NCBI RefSeq assembly: GCF_031846385.1
Contig: NZ_JAVRHV010000004.1
Location: 267,045 to 331,044, forward strand
Reading direction: 5' to 3'
Length of the DNA stretch: 64,000 bases
From: Urechidicola vernalis
GTDB lineage: Bacteria > Bacteroidota > Bacteroidia > Flavobacteriales > Flavobacteriaceae
The position numbers and the translations under genes were made by a program. The notes beneath the pieces are model-generated. The model ran no database searches and was not told the DNA's origin. It saw only the letters and a program-made list of their open reading frames with translations. This document shows, piece by piece, positions 7,306 through 15,980 of the stretch. The number at the start of each line of letters is the position of its first letter. Position 1 is the stretch's first letter.

Positions 7306-8622
7306 ATGAGCACAGAGACATCAACTTACGTAAAATTTAAAGTAAAAGATATCGATCTTGCCGCATGGGGAAGAAAGGAAATTAAATTGGCGGAGGCTGA
7401 AATGCCTGGGTTAATGAGTTTAAGAGAAGAATATGGAGATTCTCAACCTTTAAAAGGTGCAAGAATTGCTGGTTGTTTGCACATGACAATTCAAACGGCT
7501 GTTTTGATTGAAACATTGCAAGCTCTTGGAGCGGAAGTTACTTGGAGTTCTTGTAACATATTCTCTACACAAGATCAGGCTGCTGCTGCAATTGCTGCTG
7601 CAGGAACTGCTGTGTATGCGTGGAAAGATATGACTGAAGAAGAATTTGATTGGTGTATTGAGCAAACTTTATTCTTTGGAGAAGATAAAAAACCATTAAA
7701 TTTAATTTTAGATGATGGTGGAGATTTAACCAATATGGTGTTGGATAAATACCCGGAATTGGCTGCAGGAATTAATGGATTGTCTGAAGAAACAACAACA
7801 GGAGTTCATAGATTATACGATAGAGTAAAGGCTGGGACATTGCCTATGCCAGCAATTAATGTTAATGATTCGGTAACAAAGTCAAAATTCGATAATAAAT
7901 ACGGATGTAAGGAATCTGCAGTTGATGCGATTAGAAGAGCAACCGATATTATGTTGGCAGGAAAACGAGTAACTGTTTGTGGTTATGGAGATGTAGGTAA
8001 AGGAACGGCGGCTTCTTTTAAAGGTGCTGGAGCAATTGTTACAGTAACCGAAATTGATCCAATTTGTGCATTGCAAGCAGCAATGGATGGTTTTGAAGTG
8101 AAGCGTTTAGAATCGGTGGTTGGTAATTCTGATATTGTTATTACTACAACTGGAAATAAAGACATCATTCAAGGACGCCATTTTGAGTCTATGAAAGACA
8201 AAGTGATTGTTTGTAACATCGGTCATTTTGACAACGAAATTGACATGGCTTGGTTAAATGCGAATCATGGAAATACAAAGGACACAATTAAACCACAAGT
8301 TGATAGATATAATATTGATGGAAAAGACATCATTATCTTGGCAGAAGGTCGATTGGTAAACTTAGGTTGTGCAACAGGTCACCCAAGTTTTGTAATGTCT
8401 AATTCATTTACAAACCAAACATTGGCGCAATTGGAGTTATGGAATAATAGAGATGCTTATGAGAACGAAGTATATATGTTACCTAAGCATTTAGATGAAA
8501 AAGTTGCAAAATTACACTTGGCTAAAATAGGCGTTGAGTTAACGGAATTACGTGAAGACCAAGCTGCTTATATTGGGGTAACTGTAGAAGGGCCATTTAA
8601 ACCGGAACATTACAGATACTAA
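7306..8622 (+). CDS. ahcY: Adenosylhomocysteinase (S-adenosylhomocysteine hydrolase)
   Basis: Hydrolyses S-adenosylhomocysteine to adenosine and homocysteine, using tightly bound NAD, and so recycles the product of methylation. The frame is open from 7156, but the ATG at 7306 (MSTETSTYVKFKVKDIDL) gives a normal 438-residue enzyme and lies just after a TAnnTTTG promoter element. Visible features are GCLHMTIQTAVLIETL near the N-terminus, DDGGDLTN, the NAD-binding GYGDVGKGTA, GHFDNEID, SNSFTNQ and the C-terminal PEHYRY, which reaches into the neighbouring subunit in the tetramer. A hairpin terminator follows. Confidence 0.97.
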   Translation: MSTETSTYVKFKVKDIDLAAWGRKEIKLAEAEMPGLMSLREEYGDSQPLKGARIAGCLHMTIQTAVLIETLQALGAEVTWSSCNIFSTQDQAAAAIAAAGTAVYAWKDMTEEEFDWCIEQTLFFGEDKKPLNLILDDGGDLTNMVLDKYPELAAGINGLSEETTTGVHRLYDRVKAGTLPMPAINVNDSVTKSKFDNKYGCKESAVDAIRRATDIMLAGKRVTVCGYGDVGKGTAASFKGAGAIVTVTEIDPICALQAAMDGFEVKRLESVVGNSDIVITTTGNKDIIQGRHFESMKDKVIVCNIGHFDNEIDMAWLNANHGNTKDTIKPQVDRYNIDGKDIIILAEGRLVNLGCATGHPSFVMSNSFTNQTLAQLELWNNRDAYENEVYMLPKHLDEKVAKLHLAKIGVELTELREDQAAYIGVTVEGPFKPEHYRY

Positions 8623-8643
8623 TCTGTAAAGAATAAATTATTT

Positions 8644-8676
8644 AAAAAAGGCTCTCAGTTTTGAGGGCCTTTTTAA
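8644..8676 (+). terminator. Rho-independent terminator after ahcY
   Basis: Stem AAAAAGGC-CTCA pairing with TGAG-GCCTTTTT with a short loop and one internal mismatch, ending in a T-run, 20 bases after the ahcY stop. Confidence 0.75.
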
Positions 8677-8869
8677 ATTCCCTCACATTTCGATATTCTT
8701 GTTTGCTAATTGAAATTGTTTTTTAAATAATTAAAATTAAGAAGGTGATATATATTAATATTTTGTACCTATGTTGATTGTACTGTATTATTTTCAACTT
8801 AGCATCTAATTTCATGTATTTTTCATAATGAGAAATATTATTTATTAACCAACTAAACCAAACTAATCG

Positions 8870-9271
8870 ATGAAAAAACTTTTTCTATGCTGTTTACTAT
8901 TTATTTTTTCCATTCAAGGCGTATTAGGTCAAAAAACAGAATTAAATTCCGATAATACTCCTCAAGAACTTGAAGAGTATTATACTATGATGCATAAAAA
9001 GAAGAGGAAAACGGGTAATATACTTTTGATAAGCGGAGTTAGCGTACTTGCAGTTGGAGGAGTTTTAAGTGTTACTACTGCACTAGAGGCTGGTTTAATT
9101 GCTGCTCCTTTAGGAGCAATATCATGTCTTGCGAGTATTCCATTTTATGTTAAGAGTAAATCATACAAAAGAAAGGCTAGGAAAGTCTCCTCATCTTTTA
9201 ATGTTTCTATCGGAACTGTAAATTTGCCTGATAGTAAAAAGATGTCTCTAGGACTAAGTTACAATTTTTAA
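8870..9271 (+). CDS. Hypothetical exported/membrane protein
   Basis: I do not recognise this 133-residue protein. It starts with a clear signal peptide (MKKLFLCCLLFIFSIQGVLG, cut before QKTE), has a basic patch HKKKRKTGN, then a long hydrophobic stretch of about 35 residues (ILLISGVSVLAVGGVLSV and following) that would make one or two membrane passes, and a C-terminal part ending LGLSYNF, a strand with a terminal Phe. It is monocistronic, with ahcY's terminator upstream and a tRNA gene downstream. Confidence 0.7.
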   Translation: MKKLFLCCLLFIFSIQGVLGQKTELNSDNTPQELEEYYTMMHKKKRKTGNILLISGVSVLAVGGVLSVTTALEAGLIAAPLGAISCLASIPFYVKSKSYKRKARKVSSSFNVSIGTVNLPDSKKMSLGLSYNF

Positions 9272-9338
9272 AAACGTTTATTCCAGATTGTTGTTTTTAG
9301 AATTTGATTTTTAGATATTTGAAACTTATAATTTTTTT

Positions 9339-9415
9339 GGGGATGTAGCTCAGCTGGCTAGAGCGTTTGACTGGCAGTCAAGAGGTCGTGGGTTCGACTC
9401 CCATCTTCTCCACCA
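9339..9415 (+). tRNA. tRNA-Ala (anticodon GGC)
   Basis: A full 77-base cloverleaf with encoded CCA. The anticodon arm pairs TTTGA with TCAAG around the loop CTGGCAG (anticodon GGC). The acceptor stem GGGGATG/CTTCTCC has the G3-U70 wobble pair that identifies alanine tRNA, and one T-T mismatch at 6-67. The TpsiC stem GTGGG/CCCAT and the GTTCGACTC-type loop are present. Confidence 0.96.
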
Positions 9416-9459
9416 AGTATGTTTTCCTTTTAAGGAGGATTTAATAATAAAGTATTCAG

Positions 9460-10575
9460 ATGAATTTAAAAAAGTACGTAATTGCGCTATTAGCACTGAC
9501 TTTAGCAGGGTGTAATGTTGAAGATAAAGGAAAGGAAGTAAAGAATAAGACTCCAAAAAATGTGATTCTGTTAATAAGTGACGGAACAGGATTGTCTCAG
9601 ATTTCATCGGCTTTTTTCTTCAAGGATACGGAACCAAATTATAAGCGATTTGAGCATATTGGTCTAATAAACACTTCTTCTTCTCGTCAAGATGTTACAG
9701 ATTCAGCCGCAGGTGCTACCGCTTTTGCAAGTGGTGTAAAGACGTATAATGGCGCTATTGGGGTTGCAGATGATACGACAACAGTAAAAAATATAGTAGA
9801 GATTGTTTCAAAGAAGAATATTAATACGGGATTGATTGCAACCTCTTCAATTACCCATGCAACACCAGCTAGTTTCTTTGCGCATGTAGAGGAAAGAGGG
9901 ATGGCAGAAGCTATAGCTGAGCAAATGGCAGCATCTGGAGTAGATTATTTTGCTGGAGGAGGATTAAAATATTTTAATAAGCGAAAAGATAACCGCAATT
10001 TGTTAGAGGAATTGAAGCAGCAAGACTTTACGGTTGATACTATAAGCCTGAAAGATTTTTCTGCAATCAAAAACAATAAGAAAGTCGGATATTTATTAGC
10101 CGATAAGGCCATGTTAAAAATACAAGATGGAAGAGGAGATTTTCTTTCAGATGCTACGAATCAAGCAATTCAATTTTTAAGTCAAGATAATTCGAACTTT
10201 TTTATGATGTCAGAAGGATCTCAAATTGATTGGGGTGGGCACGATAATGATGCTCCCTATTTAATTTCGGAATTAATCGATTTTGACAATACTATAGGAA
10301 AGGTATTGGATTTTGCAGAGAAAGATGGTAATACGCTGGTTGTTGTCACTTCTGACCATGAAACAGGAGGATTTACCTTAAGATCAAGCCAAAAAGAAGG
10401 TGATAATGGAAAAATGCATAGTGATTATACAAAAGTTGGAACTTCATTTTCTACAGGAGGACATTCAGCAACTTTAATCCCGGTTTTTGCTTATGGACCA
10501 GGCTCAGAAGAATTTATTGGTGTTTATGAGAACAATGATATTTTTCATAAAATTTTAAAGGTTACAGGTTGGTAG
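9460..10575 (+). CDS. Alkaline phosphatase, PhoA-family lipoprotein
   Basis: A 371-residue phosphomonoesterase. The N-terminus is a lipoprotein signal (lipobox LAGC, Cys18), so the enzyme is anchored in the periplasm or on the surface. Active-site features of the alkaline phosphatase superfamily can be seen: metal-binding Asp in LLISDGTG (about 41), the nucleophile Ser82 in DSAAGATAFASG, SEGSQIDWGGHDND, SDHETGGF and the late metal-binding His in GGHSATLIP. It lacks the crown and other insertions of larger alkaline phosphatases. It starts 44 bases after the tRNA gene and ends before a strong terminator. No pho-box-like operator is evident. Confidence 0.93.
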   Translation: MNLKKYVIALLALTLAGCNVEDKGKEVKNKTPKNVILLISDGTGLSQISSAFFFKDTEPNYKRFEHIGLINTSSSRQDVTDSAAGATAFASGVKTYNGAIGVADDTTTVKNIVEIVSKKNINTGLIATSSITHATPASFFAHVEERGMAEAIAEQMAASGVDYFAGGGLKYFNKRKDNRNLLEELKQQDFTVDTISLKDFSAIKNNKKVGYLLADKAMLKIQDGRGDFLSDATNQAIQFLSQDNSNFFMMSEGSQIDWGGHDNDAPYLISELIDFDNTIGKVLDFAEKDGNTLVVVTSDHETGGFTLRSSQKEGDNGKMHSDYTKVGTSFSTGGHSATLIPVFAYGPGSEEFIGVYENNDIFHKILKVTGW

Positions 10576-10627
10576 TATTGAAATAGTTTCCAATTCGATT
10601 TTAAAAATTAATATTTTAACTAAATAG

Positions 10628-10656
10628 AAAAGCAACGCAAATGCGTTGCTTTTTTT
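10628..10656 (+). terminator. Rho-independent terminator after the alkaline phosphatase gene
   Basis: A perfect 9-bp stem (AGCAACGCA with TGCGTTGCT, 10631-10650), flanked by A and T runs, two-base loop. Confidence 0.85.
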
Positions 10657-10679
10657 ATTGTCGACTTGAGTGTTAGTCG

Positions 10680-10799
10680 TTAAAATATAGATTTTAACCC
10701 TACCACAAATACGGTTGCTAATACTGTAGAAATGGAAGTAATTCCCAACCATGTTACTACGAATACGATTCTGTCTATTATATAATTTCTTGTTTTCAT
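10680..10799 (-). CDS. Putative 39-residue single-pass membrane microprotein
   Basis: ATG at 10797-10799, TAA at 10680-10682. The peptide begins MKTRNYIIDRIVFVVTWLG and is mostly hydrophobic after a basic N-terminus, consistent with one transmembrane helix. A perfect TAnnTTTG element lies 25 bases upstream on the same strand. It is convergent to the alkaline phosphatase terminator. No function can be given, and it may be a chance ORF. Confidence 0.35.
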   Translation of the reverse strand: MKTRNYIIDRIVFVVTWLGITSISTVLATVFVVGLKSIF

Positions 10800-10823
10800 G
10801 ACCTGTGTTATTTGATTTCACAT

Positions 10824-10831
10824 CAAAAGTA
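10824..10831 (-). promoter_or_regulatory. Candidate -7 element for the 39-residue ORF
   Basis: Reads TACTTTTG on the minus strand, an exact match to TAnnTTTG, at the right distance from the small ORF. No -33 box is obvious. Confidence 0.35.
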
Positions 10832-10924
10832 GGTCTAAGAATAAGGCGTAAAAATATATATAAGGTGAATCGCCTTAATTTAAAAGTGAAGTGTTTTTAA
10901 AAATGGATGAAATGAACTTAATTT

Positions 10925-11185
10925 TTACTTAACGGCAAAATAACTATCCAGAAGTCCATCAATAGTTAATTTTAAGTCGTTAATATTTACACCATCATTT
11001 CTAAAAATTGTAATGTTTTTATCCACCCTATTTCTGCTCAAACTATCTTGTATTTCTACGAATTTAATACCTCCAACTTTGTCTAACATGTTTTTTATGT
11101 CAGCATAAATAGTAATATCTTTTACGTAAATTTTTATAGTCTGCTCCTTAGGTGAATTTCTAATTTCTGTTCTAAAAGGTAACAT
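10925..11185 (-). CDS. Hypothetical 86-residue cytosolic protein
   Basis: Not recognised. The sequence alternates beta- and alpha-like segments (TIKIYVKDITIYADIKNML, GGIKFVEIQDSLS, NINDLKLTIDGLLDSYF), suggesting a small alpha/beta fold of ferredoxin type, with no signal peptide or membrane segment. The sequence composition resembles the neighbouring genes and the ORF has no overlapping competitor, which supports a real gene. It stands alone between the 39-residue ORF and a divergent secreted peptide gene. Confidence 0.55.
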   Translation of the reverse strand: MLPFRTEIRNSPKEQTIKIYVKDITIYADIKNMLDKVGGIKFVEIQDSLSRNRVDKNITIFRNDGVNINDLKLTIDGLLDSYFAVK

Positions 11186-11388
11186 GACAATAGTATTTTA
11201 TAGATGAATAGTTTTCTGTACTATTGATCTGCCTAAATATACTAATTACCTCTGATTATCGCAAATGTTTGCTTTTCAAAAGTTTAACAGTTTCTTTAAC
11301 TTGAGATTAACAGATTATTAACGCCTAAGGTAAAATTTTCATTTTAATATTGTTGTATCAAACAGCCATTATTAAAGTTTAACTAACT

Positions 11389-11556
11389 ATGAAAACCACA
11401 AGAAATTATCTATTCAATCCGGTTATTTTTGCCTTGCTTGCTTTGTCCACTTTAATGGGGTTTGCTCAGGATAAAGGTAATAATGCACAAGAATTTTCTA
11501 ATTCTGAGGTTATACAAGTTTCAACTTTAAATGATATTTCGCCGAATAGAAAGTGA
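11389..11556 (+). CDS. Putative 55-residue secreted peptide
   Basis: ATG at 11389 and TGA at 11554-11556 give 55 residues. Residues 1-27 form a signal peptide (basic MKTTRNYLFN, hydrophobic VIFALLALSTLMGFA, cut before QDK), followed by a short polar mature peptide of about 28 residues rich in Asn, Ser and Glu with no cysteine. The leader AAGTTTAACTAACT before the ATG resembles those of other exported proteins here, and a hairpin terminator follows. Function unknown; it could be a decayed remnant of a longer exported protein. Confidence 0.5.
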   Translation: MKTTRNYLFNPVIFALLALSTLMGFAQDKGNNAQEFSNSEVIQVSTLNDISPNRK

Positions 11557-11617
11557 ACTATAATGTATTCTTTATAAGATTTAGTTGCTATGTAAAAGAA
11601 ATGGTTGATTATTTATG

Positions 11618-11657
11618 AAAAAGCAGTTTCAAGCAATTTGTTTGAACTGCTTTTTTT
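11618..11657 (+). terminator. Terminator after the small secreted peptide gene
   Basis: AAAAAGCAGTT pairs with AACTGCTTTTT, with a bulged base near the loop, followed by a T-run. Confidence 0.7.
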
Positions 11658-11887
11658 AATTAGTTATATTAATAATTTTTCATATTTATTATTTTAGTTG
11701 TTGTAAAGTCTCTTTTATTGGTCAGATGTTGTTTGTCGATTAAATTAAGTTCTTTATCCTATCTTTTTGTGGAGGTCTTATTTTTTGATCAAATTTGAAA
11801 TGAATTAATTTAGAAGTTAACAGGTTTCAGTGGTTTAGTTTCCAGTTTTTAAATTCAAAAATAGTTTGTTTTCGTAAAATTCAGTTT
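11658..11887. other. Intergenic stretch without recognisable features
   Basis: Part of a 363-base gap between the 55-residue ORF and the convergent comM-like gene. AT-rich, no ORF with coding character, no promoter match, no repeat of note. Confidence 0.6.
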
Positions 11888-11918
11888 AAAAAGTTTTTCC
11901 ATTTTGGAAAAACTTTTT
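11888..11918 (-). terminator. Terminator of the ComM-like gene
   Basis: A perfect 13-bp stem (11888-11900 with 11906-11918), five-base loop, with A/T runs at both ends, placed directly after the minus-strand stop at 11920. Confidence 0.8.
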
Positions 11919-11919
11919 T

Positions 11920-13458
11920 CTATCCCAACCATCCTTCTCTGTCTAAACTCCTGTATTGAATGGCTTCAGCAATATGATCCGGATTTATATTTAAAACTTC
12001 TTCTAGATCTGCAATGGTTCTAGCTACTTTTAAAATTCTGTCATAAGCTCTTGCGGATAAATTTAATTTGTCCATTGCGTTTTTCAATAATGTTTTCGAC
12101 TTTTCATTTAAAACGCAATACTGTCTAATTTGTTTAACGCTCATCTGTGCATTGTAATGAACATTATCTATTTCATTAAAACGTTTAGATTGAAACTCTC
12201 TAGCTGTGGTTACACGCTTTCTTATTTCCGAACTCGGTTCTCCTCTTCGTTCTTCAGTAAGTTTTTCAAAAGGAACTGGTTGCACTTCAATATGGATGTC
12301 AATTCGATCTAATAAAGGTCCAGAAATTTTGCTCAAATATCGTTGCATTTCATGTGCTGAAGTCGAAATAGCCTGGGCGTCATCAGGAAAATACCCGCTT
12401 GGAGATGGGTTCATGCTTGCAACTAGCATAAAGCTACTAGGGTAAGTTACGGTAAATTTTGCTCTAGAAATAGTTACTTCTCTGTCTTCTAAAGGCTGCC
12501 GCATTACTTCTAATACATCACGTTTAAACTCTGGTAATTCATCTAAAAATAATACACCGTTGTGGGATAGAGAGATTTCACCAGGTTGGGGATAGCTTCC
12601 TCCACCAACGAGTGCAACATTCGAAATTGTATGATGTGGACTTCGAAAAGGGCGTTGATTCATTAATCCACTATGTTCTTTTATGCGACCTACAACAGAA
12701 TGAATTTTTGTAGTTTCTAAAGCCTCATTCAAAGTCATAGGAGGTAAAATAGTTGGTAGCCTCTTGGCAAGCATGGTTTTTCCACTACCCGGTGGTCCTA
12801 TTAAAATGATATTATGTCCGCCGGCAGCGGCAATTTCCATACAGCGTTTTATGGATTCTTGACCCTTAACATCTGCAAAATCAAATTCTGGATTTTGCAT
12901 GTTATTATAAAACTCCTTACGAGTATCTATCATCAAGGGTTTTAAGTTAGATGTACCTTCAAAATAATCAATTACTTCTTGAATATTATCGACTCCATAA
13001 ACATCTAATCCGTTAACAATAGCAGCTTCTTTTACATTTTGTTTTGGAAGAATGAAACCCTTAAATCCTTCTTCTCTAGCTTTAATAGCAATAGGTAATG
13101 CACCTTTAATAGGTTGTAGACTTCCGTCTAGAGATAGTTCACCCATTATAATATACTCATGAATGTTTCCTCCTTTTATTTGATTTGAAGCGGTAAGTAT
13201 GCCAAGTGCCAAAGTTAAGTCATAGGCACTACCTTCTTTTCGCATATCGGCGGGTGCCATGTTAAGCGTAATTTTTTTACCAGGTAGTCGATAACCATTG
13301 TTATTTAATGCTGCAGAAATTCGATAGGAACTTTCTTTTATGGCGTTGTCAGGTAGTCCTACAAGATGATATCCAATCCCTTTGTCTATATTTACTTCAA
13401 CGGTAATAGTGGTGGCTTCAACACCGAATACGGCGCTGCCAAATACTTTGACGAGCAT
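11920..13458 (-). CDS. comM: ComM/YifB family Mg-chelatase-like AAA+ ATPase
   Basis: 512 residues with the full family layout: an N-terminal ChlI/Lon-like domain (1-170, start MLVKVFGSAVFGVEATTITV), a central AAA+ module with Walker A GPPGSGKT at 221-228, the RSPHHT and SLSHNGVLFLDELPEF segments (Walker B), and a C-terminal helical Mg_chelatase_C domain (SARAYDRILKVARTIADL). ComM is a hexameric helicase that extends branch migration during integration of transformed DNA. It follows the LacI gene on the same strand after 48 bases that contain a perfect AT inverted repeat. Confidence 0.93.
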   Translation of the reverse strand: MLVKVFGSAVFGVEATTITVEVNIDKGIGYHLVGLPDNAIKESSYRISAALNNNGYRLPGKKITLNMAPADMRKEGSAYDLTLALGILTASNQIKGGNIHEYIIMGELSLDGSLQPIKGALPIAIKAREEGFKGFILPKQNVKEAAIVNGLDVYGVDNIQEVIDYFEGTSNLKPLMIDTRKEFYNNMQNPEFDFADVKGQESIKRCMEIAAAGGHNIILIGPPGSGKTMLAKRLPTILPPMTLNEALETTKIHSVVGRIKEHSGLMNQRPFRSPHHTISNVALVGGGSYPQPGEISLSHNGVLFLDELPEFKRDVLEVMRQPLEDREVTISRAKFTVTYPSSFMLVASMNPSPSGYFPDDAQAISTSAHEMQRYLSKISGPLLDRIDIHIEVQPVPFEKLTEERRGEPSSEIRKRVTTAREFQSKRFNEIDNVHYNAQMSVKQIRQYCVLNEKSKTLLKNAMDKLNLSARAYDRILKVARTIADLEEVLNINPDHIAEAIQYRSLDREGWLG

Positions 13459-13486
13459 ATTTTTTTCTATAAATATAGAAAAAAAT
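13459..13486. repeat. Perfect AT-rich inverted repeat abutting the comM start codon
   Basis: Two 13-bp arms (13459-13471 and 13474-13486) with a two-base loop, ending at the base next to the comM ATG on the minus strand. It could end transcription from the LacI operon or fold over the comM translation start. Confidence 0.5.
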
Positions 13487-13506
13487 GGATTGATAAGTGG
13501 CTGAAA

Positions 13507-14532
13507 TTAAGTTGATTCTCGTATCTCGAGAGAAGTAGGAATAACCAATCGTTGAATTTCTATTTGTTGTCTTTCCTTTTTTAAGGCAATTTCTTTAAGC
13601 AGCAATTCCACAGATTTTTCTCCCATTTCATAGCCTGGTTGGTTAACTGTAGAAAGAGAAGGAGTTACAATGGAAGACATAAACCAGTTACTAAATCCAA
13701 AAATGGCGATATCCTCTGGAATTTTAATTTCATTCGAGTTAAAGTATTTGCTTGCCCCAACCGCCATTAAATCAGTAACGGTAAACAGTGCGTCTACTTT
13801 GCTCTTACTATGGTCTGATACAATCTTTTCGGCATATTTCATCCCGTTTTCATATTCATCATCGCTGTCTGTTATGTAAACAATCGATTCGTCATATTTA
13901 ATTCTAAATTCGCTCAATGCTTCTTTGTAGCCTAAAAACCGATTGTTAAAATTTTGTGCAGTTAACGAGCCTCCTAGAAAAGCAATTCTTTTATAACCTT
14001 TTCTAATTAAGTAAGATACTGCATCGTAGGCAGCTTGTTTATCGTCAATAATAACTTTAGAACAATTAATATTTTTCGATACTTTATCGTACATAACTAA
14101 AGGTATTCCTCTAGTTTGCACTCTTTTAATATGTTCAAAACTCGTAGTATGCGCTGTTAACGACATCAAAATACCGTCTACTTGTTGTTGAATAAGCAAG
14201 TTGATTTGTTTTTGCTCTAATTCAAATTTTTCGTTACTCTGAAGTAAGATAACCATGTAACCATTCTGTTCCGCAATATTTATGATACCCCCAATAACAT
14301 TCGAAAAGAAGTGGTGTACAATTTCTGGAACGATTACTCCTATTGTTTTGGTATGTTGTGTTCTTAAATTGGAAGCAACAATATTTGGAGAGAAATTTAA
14401 TTTATCAGCAAGTTCAACAACCGCTTTTTTGGTTTTTTCGCTCACATCTGGATAACCTTTAAGTGCTTTTGAAACCGTACTAACGGAAATATTTAATTCA
14501 TACGCTAAATCTTGTAAGGTTATTCTTGACAT
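13507..14532 (-). CDS. LacI family transcriptional regulator
   Basis: 341 residues: N-terminal LacI helix-turn-helix (TLQDLAYELNISVSTVSKAL, 5-24), hinge helix NFSPNIVASNLR, and a periplasmic-binding-protein-like effector domain from about 62 (TIGVIVPEIVHHFFSNVIGG). It is the last gene of the oxidoreductase operon, four bases after the Gfo/Idh gene, so it is co-transcribed with its probable targets. Candidate operators built on GAAAACG, centred on CG as usual for this family, lie before both susC genes and before the operon (28373-28388, 19541-19554, 19308-19321). The effector is probably a sugar or sugar derivative of the pathway. Confidence 0.93.
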   Translation of the reverse strand: MSRITLQDLAYELNISVSTVSKALKGYPDVSEKTKKAVVELADKLNFSPNIVASNLRTQHTKTIGVIVPEIVHHFFSNVIGGIINIAEQNGYMVILLQSNEKFELEQKQINLLIQQQVDGILMSLTAHTTSFEHIKRVQTRGIPLVMYDKVSKNINCSKVIIDDKQAAYDAVSYLIRKGYKRIAFLGGSLTAQNFNNRFLGYKEALSEFRIKYDESIVYITDSDDEYENGMKYAEKIVSDHSKSKVDALFTVTDLMAVGASKYFNSNEIKIPEDIAIFGFSNWFMSSIVTPSLSTVNQPGYEMGEKSVELLLKEIALKKERQQIEIQRLVIPTSLEIREST

Positions 14533-14536
14533 ATTT

Positions 14537-15967
14537 TTAAATTTCTAGTTTCCAGCCCTCTCTATATTTTCTGCTAACAAACTTGTTAGCTTCGTTAAAG
14601 TTAGTGACTCTTAGATTTTCCCTATCCCAAAGTAATTTTTTACGACCGTTAAATTTATTTCCAGTTTTTTCCAAATAACTTCTAATAGCTAAGTTACCAA
14701 TTAATAATGACTCTGTCAACGGTCCGGCATAATCAAAAGAAGAGGTCAATGATTTATGCTCCTTACTTCCAAACCCAGCTTTACAGGCTTCAGTCCAAAA
14801 TATCTGATGTCCACTTTCAGGTAGTTTGTTGTTAAACAGTCTTTTACTACTTGTTAATAATTCACCTGAATTCAAATAAACTTTCGGTTCTTGCCCATAA
14901 GTTCCACAGGTCATAATTCCTTTTTCTCCAATCATTAATACTCCATTAGAGCTATCTTTATTTCCTATGGAGTGATCCGCTGGAATTAAATCAGGATGAA
15001 ATGGTCTAATACCACCATCGGACCAAGTGAGTTTCACATCAACTGGATTCTTTTTTGTTGCCTTAAATTTTAATTGTGTTCTAGAAGAAGGAGGACAAGA
15101 ATCTGGGAGATAATCTGCTGTCCAATCACTAGAGAACACTGCTCCAACACTACTTTCAACTTCAGTTGGATGTCCTAACCCTAACACTCTAAATGGAGGG
15201 TCTATTAAATGACATCCCATATCGCCTAAAGCACCAGTTCCAAAATTCCACCAGCCTCGCCATTTAAATGGATGATACAACGGATGATAATCTACCATTT
15301 TGGCTGGGCCAACCCAAACATCCCAAGCCAATCCGTCAATCATTTTTGGTTTGTCTAAAGGTGATTTAATACCTTGAGGCCATACAGGTCTGTTGGTCCA
15401 AACTTCAACAGTATTTACTTTGCCAATAACACCTTGATCAAACCATTTTATCAATTGTTTGGTTCCGTCGCTAGAAGCTCCTTGGTTTCCCATTTGAGTA
15501 ACCGATTTGTATTTGTTTGCGGCCTCCGTTAATACACGAGCCTCATGGATATTATGTGTTAGTGGCTTTTGAACATAAACATGCTTGCCCAATTGCATGG
15601 CTGTTAATGTAATAATGGCGTGTGTATGATCAGGAGTAGAAACAGTAACAGCGTCAATATCCTGAACTTCATCAAATAACCTTCTATAATCTCTGAATTT
15701 TTTTGCCTTAGGAAATTTATTCATAAGGTCTTTAGACATGTTCCAATCTACATCACAAATAGCCGAAATATGAGAAGCGCCTTTGTTCCATGCATTCATG
15801 GCATCACTTCTTCCTTTTCCACCTCCACCAATTACTGCAATATTTAATTTATCACTTGGAGCTGTAAATCCCTTGCCTAAAACATGTCTAGGAACAATAG
15901 ATATTCCGGTTGCAACCACAGCAGATTTTTTAAGAAAACTTCTTCTGCTATTGTTTACTGTACTCAT
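14537..15967 (-). CDS. Tat-exported Gfo/Idh/MocA family oxidoreductase
   Basis: 476 residues. A twin-arginine signal (SRRSFLKK at about 7-14, then a hydrophobic stretch to about 32) precedes a Rossmann domain (LNIAVIGGGGKGR, about 42-54) and the C-terminal alpha/beta substrate domain. The dinucleotide/catalytic motif appears as VQKPLTHN, with Lys kept and Glu replaced by Gln in the usual EKP. GDMGCHLIDPPF is the expected active-site His segment. Tat export implies that NAD(P) is bound before transport and recycled in the active site, as in glucose-fructose oxidoreductase. It would oxidise or reduce sugars in the periplasm. Spaced 13 bases from the TIM-barrel gene. Confidence 0.9.
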   Translation of the reverse strand: MSTVNNSRRSFLKKSAVVATGISIVPRHVLGKGFTAPSDKLNIAVIGGGGKGRSDAMNAWNKGASHISAICDVDWNMSKDLMNKFPKAKKFRDYRRLFDEVQDIDAVTVSTPDHTHAIITLTAMQLGKHVYVQKPLTHNIHEARVLTEAANKYKSVTQMGNQGASSDGTKQLIKWFDQGVIGKVNTVEVWTNRPVWPQGIKSPLDKPKMIDGLAWDVWVGPAKMVDYHPLYHPFKWRGWWNFGTGALGDMGCHLIDPPFRVLGLGHPTEVESSVGAVFSSDWTADYLPDSCPPSSRTQLKFKATKKNPVDVKLTWSDGGIRPFHPDLIPADHSIGNKDSSNGVLMIGEKGIMTCGTYGQEPKVYLNSGELLTSSKRLFNNKLPESGHQIFWTEACKAGFGSKEHKSLTSSFDYAGPLTESLLIGNLAIRSYLEKTGNKFNGRKKLLWDRENLRVTNFNEANKFVSRKYREGWKLEI

Positions 15968-15980
15968 ATCCTGTTTATTT

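Noticed and set aside
9350..9607. 85-codon minus-strand ORF over the tRNA-Ala gene containing RWESNPRPLDCQSNALAS
   Set aside because: This is the well-known false protein made by reading a tRNA gene in antisense; the tRNA fold is clear.
10555..10821. 88-codon minus-strand ORF between the alkaline phosphatase and the 86-residue gene
   Set aside because: It runs through the strong terminator hairpin and overlaps, in another frame, the better-supported 39-codon ORF.
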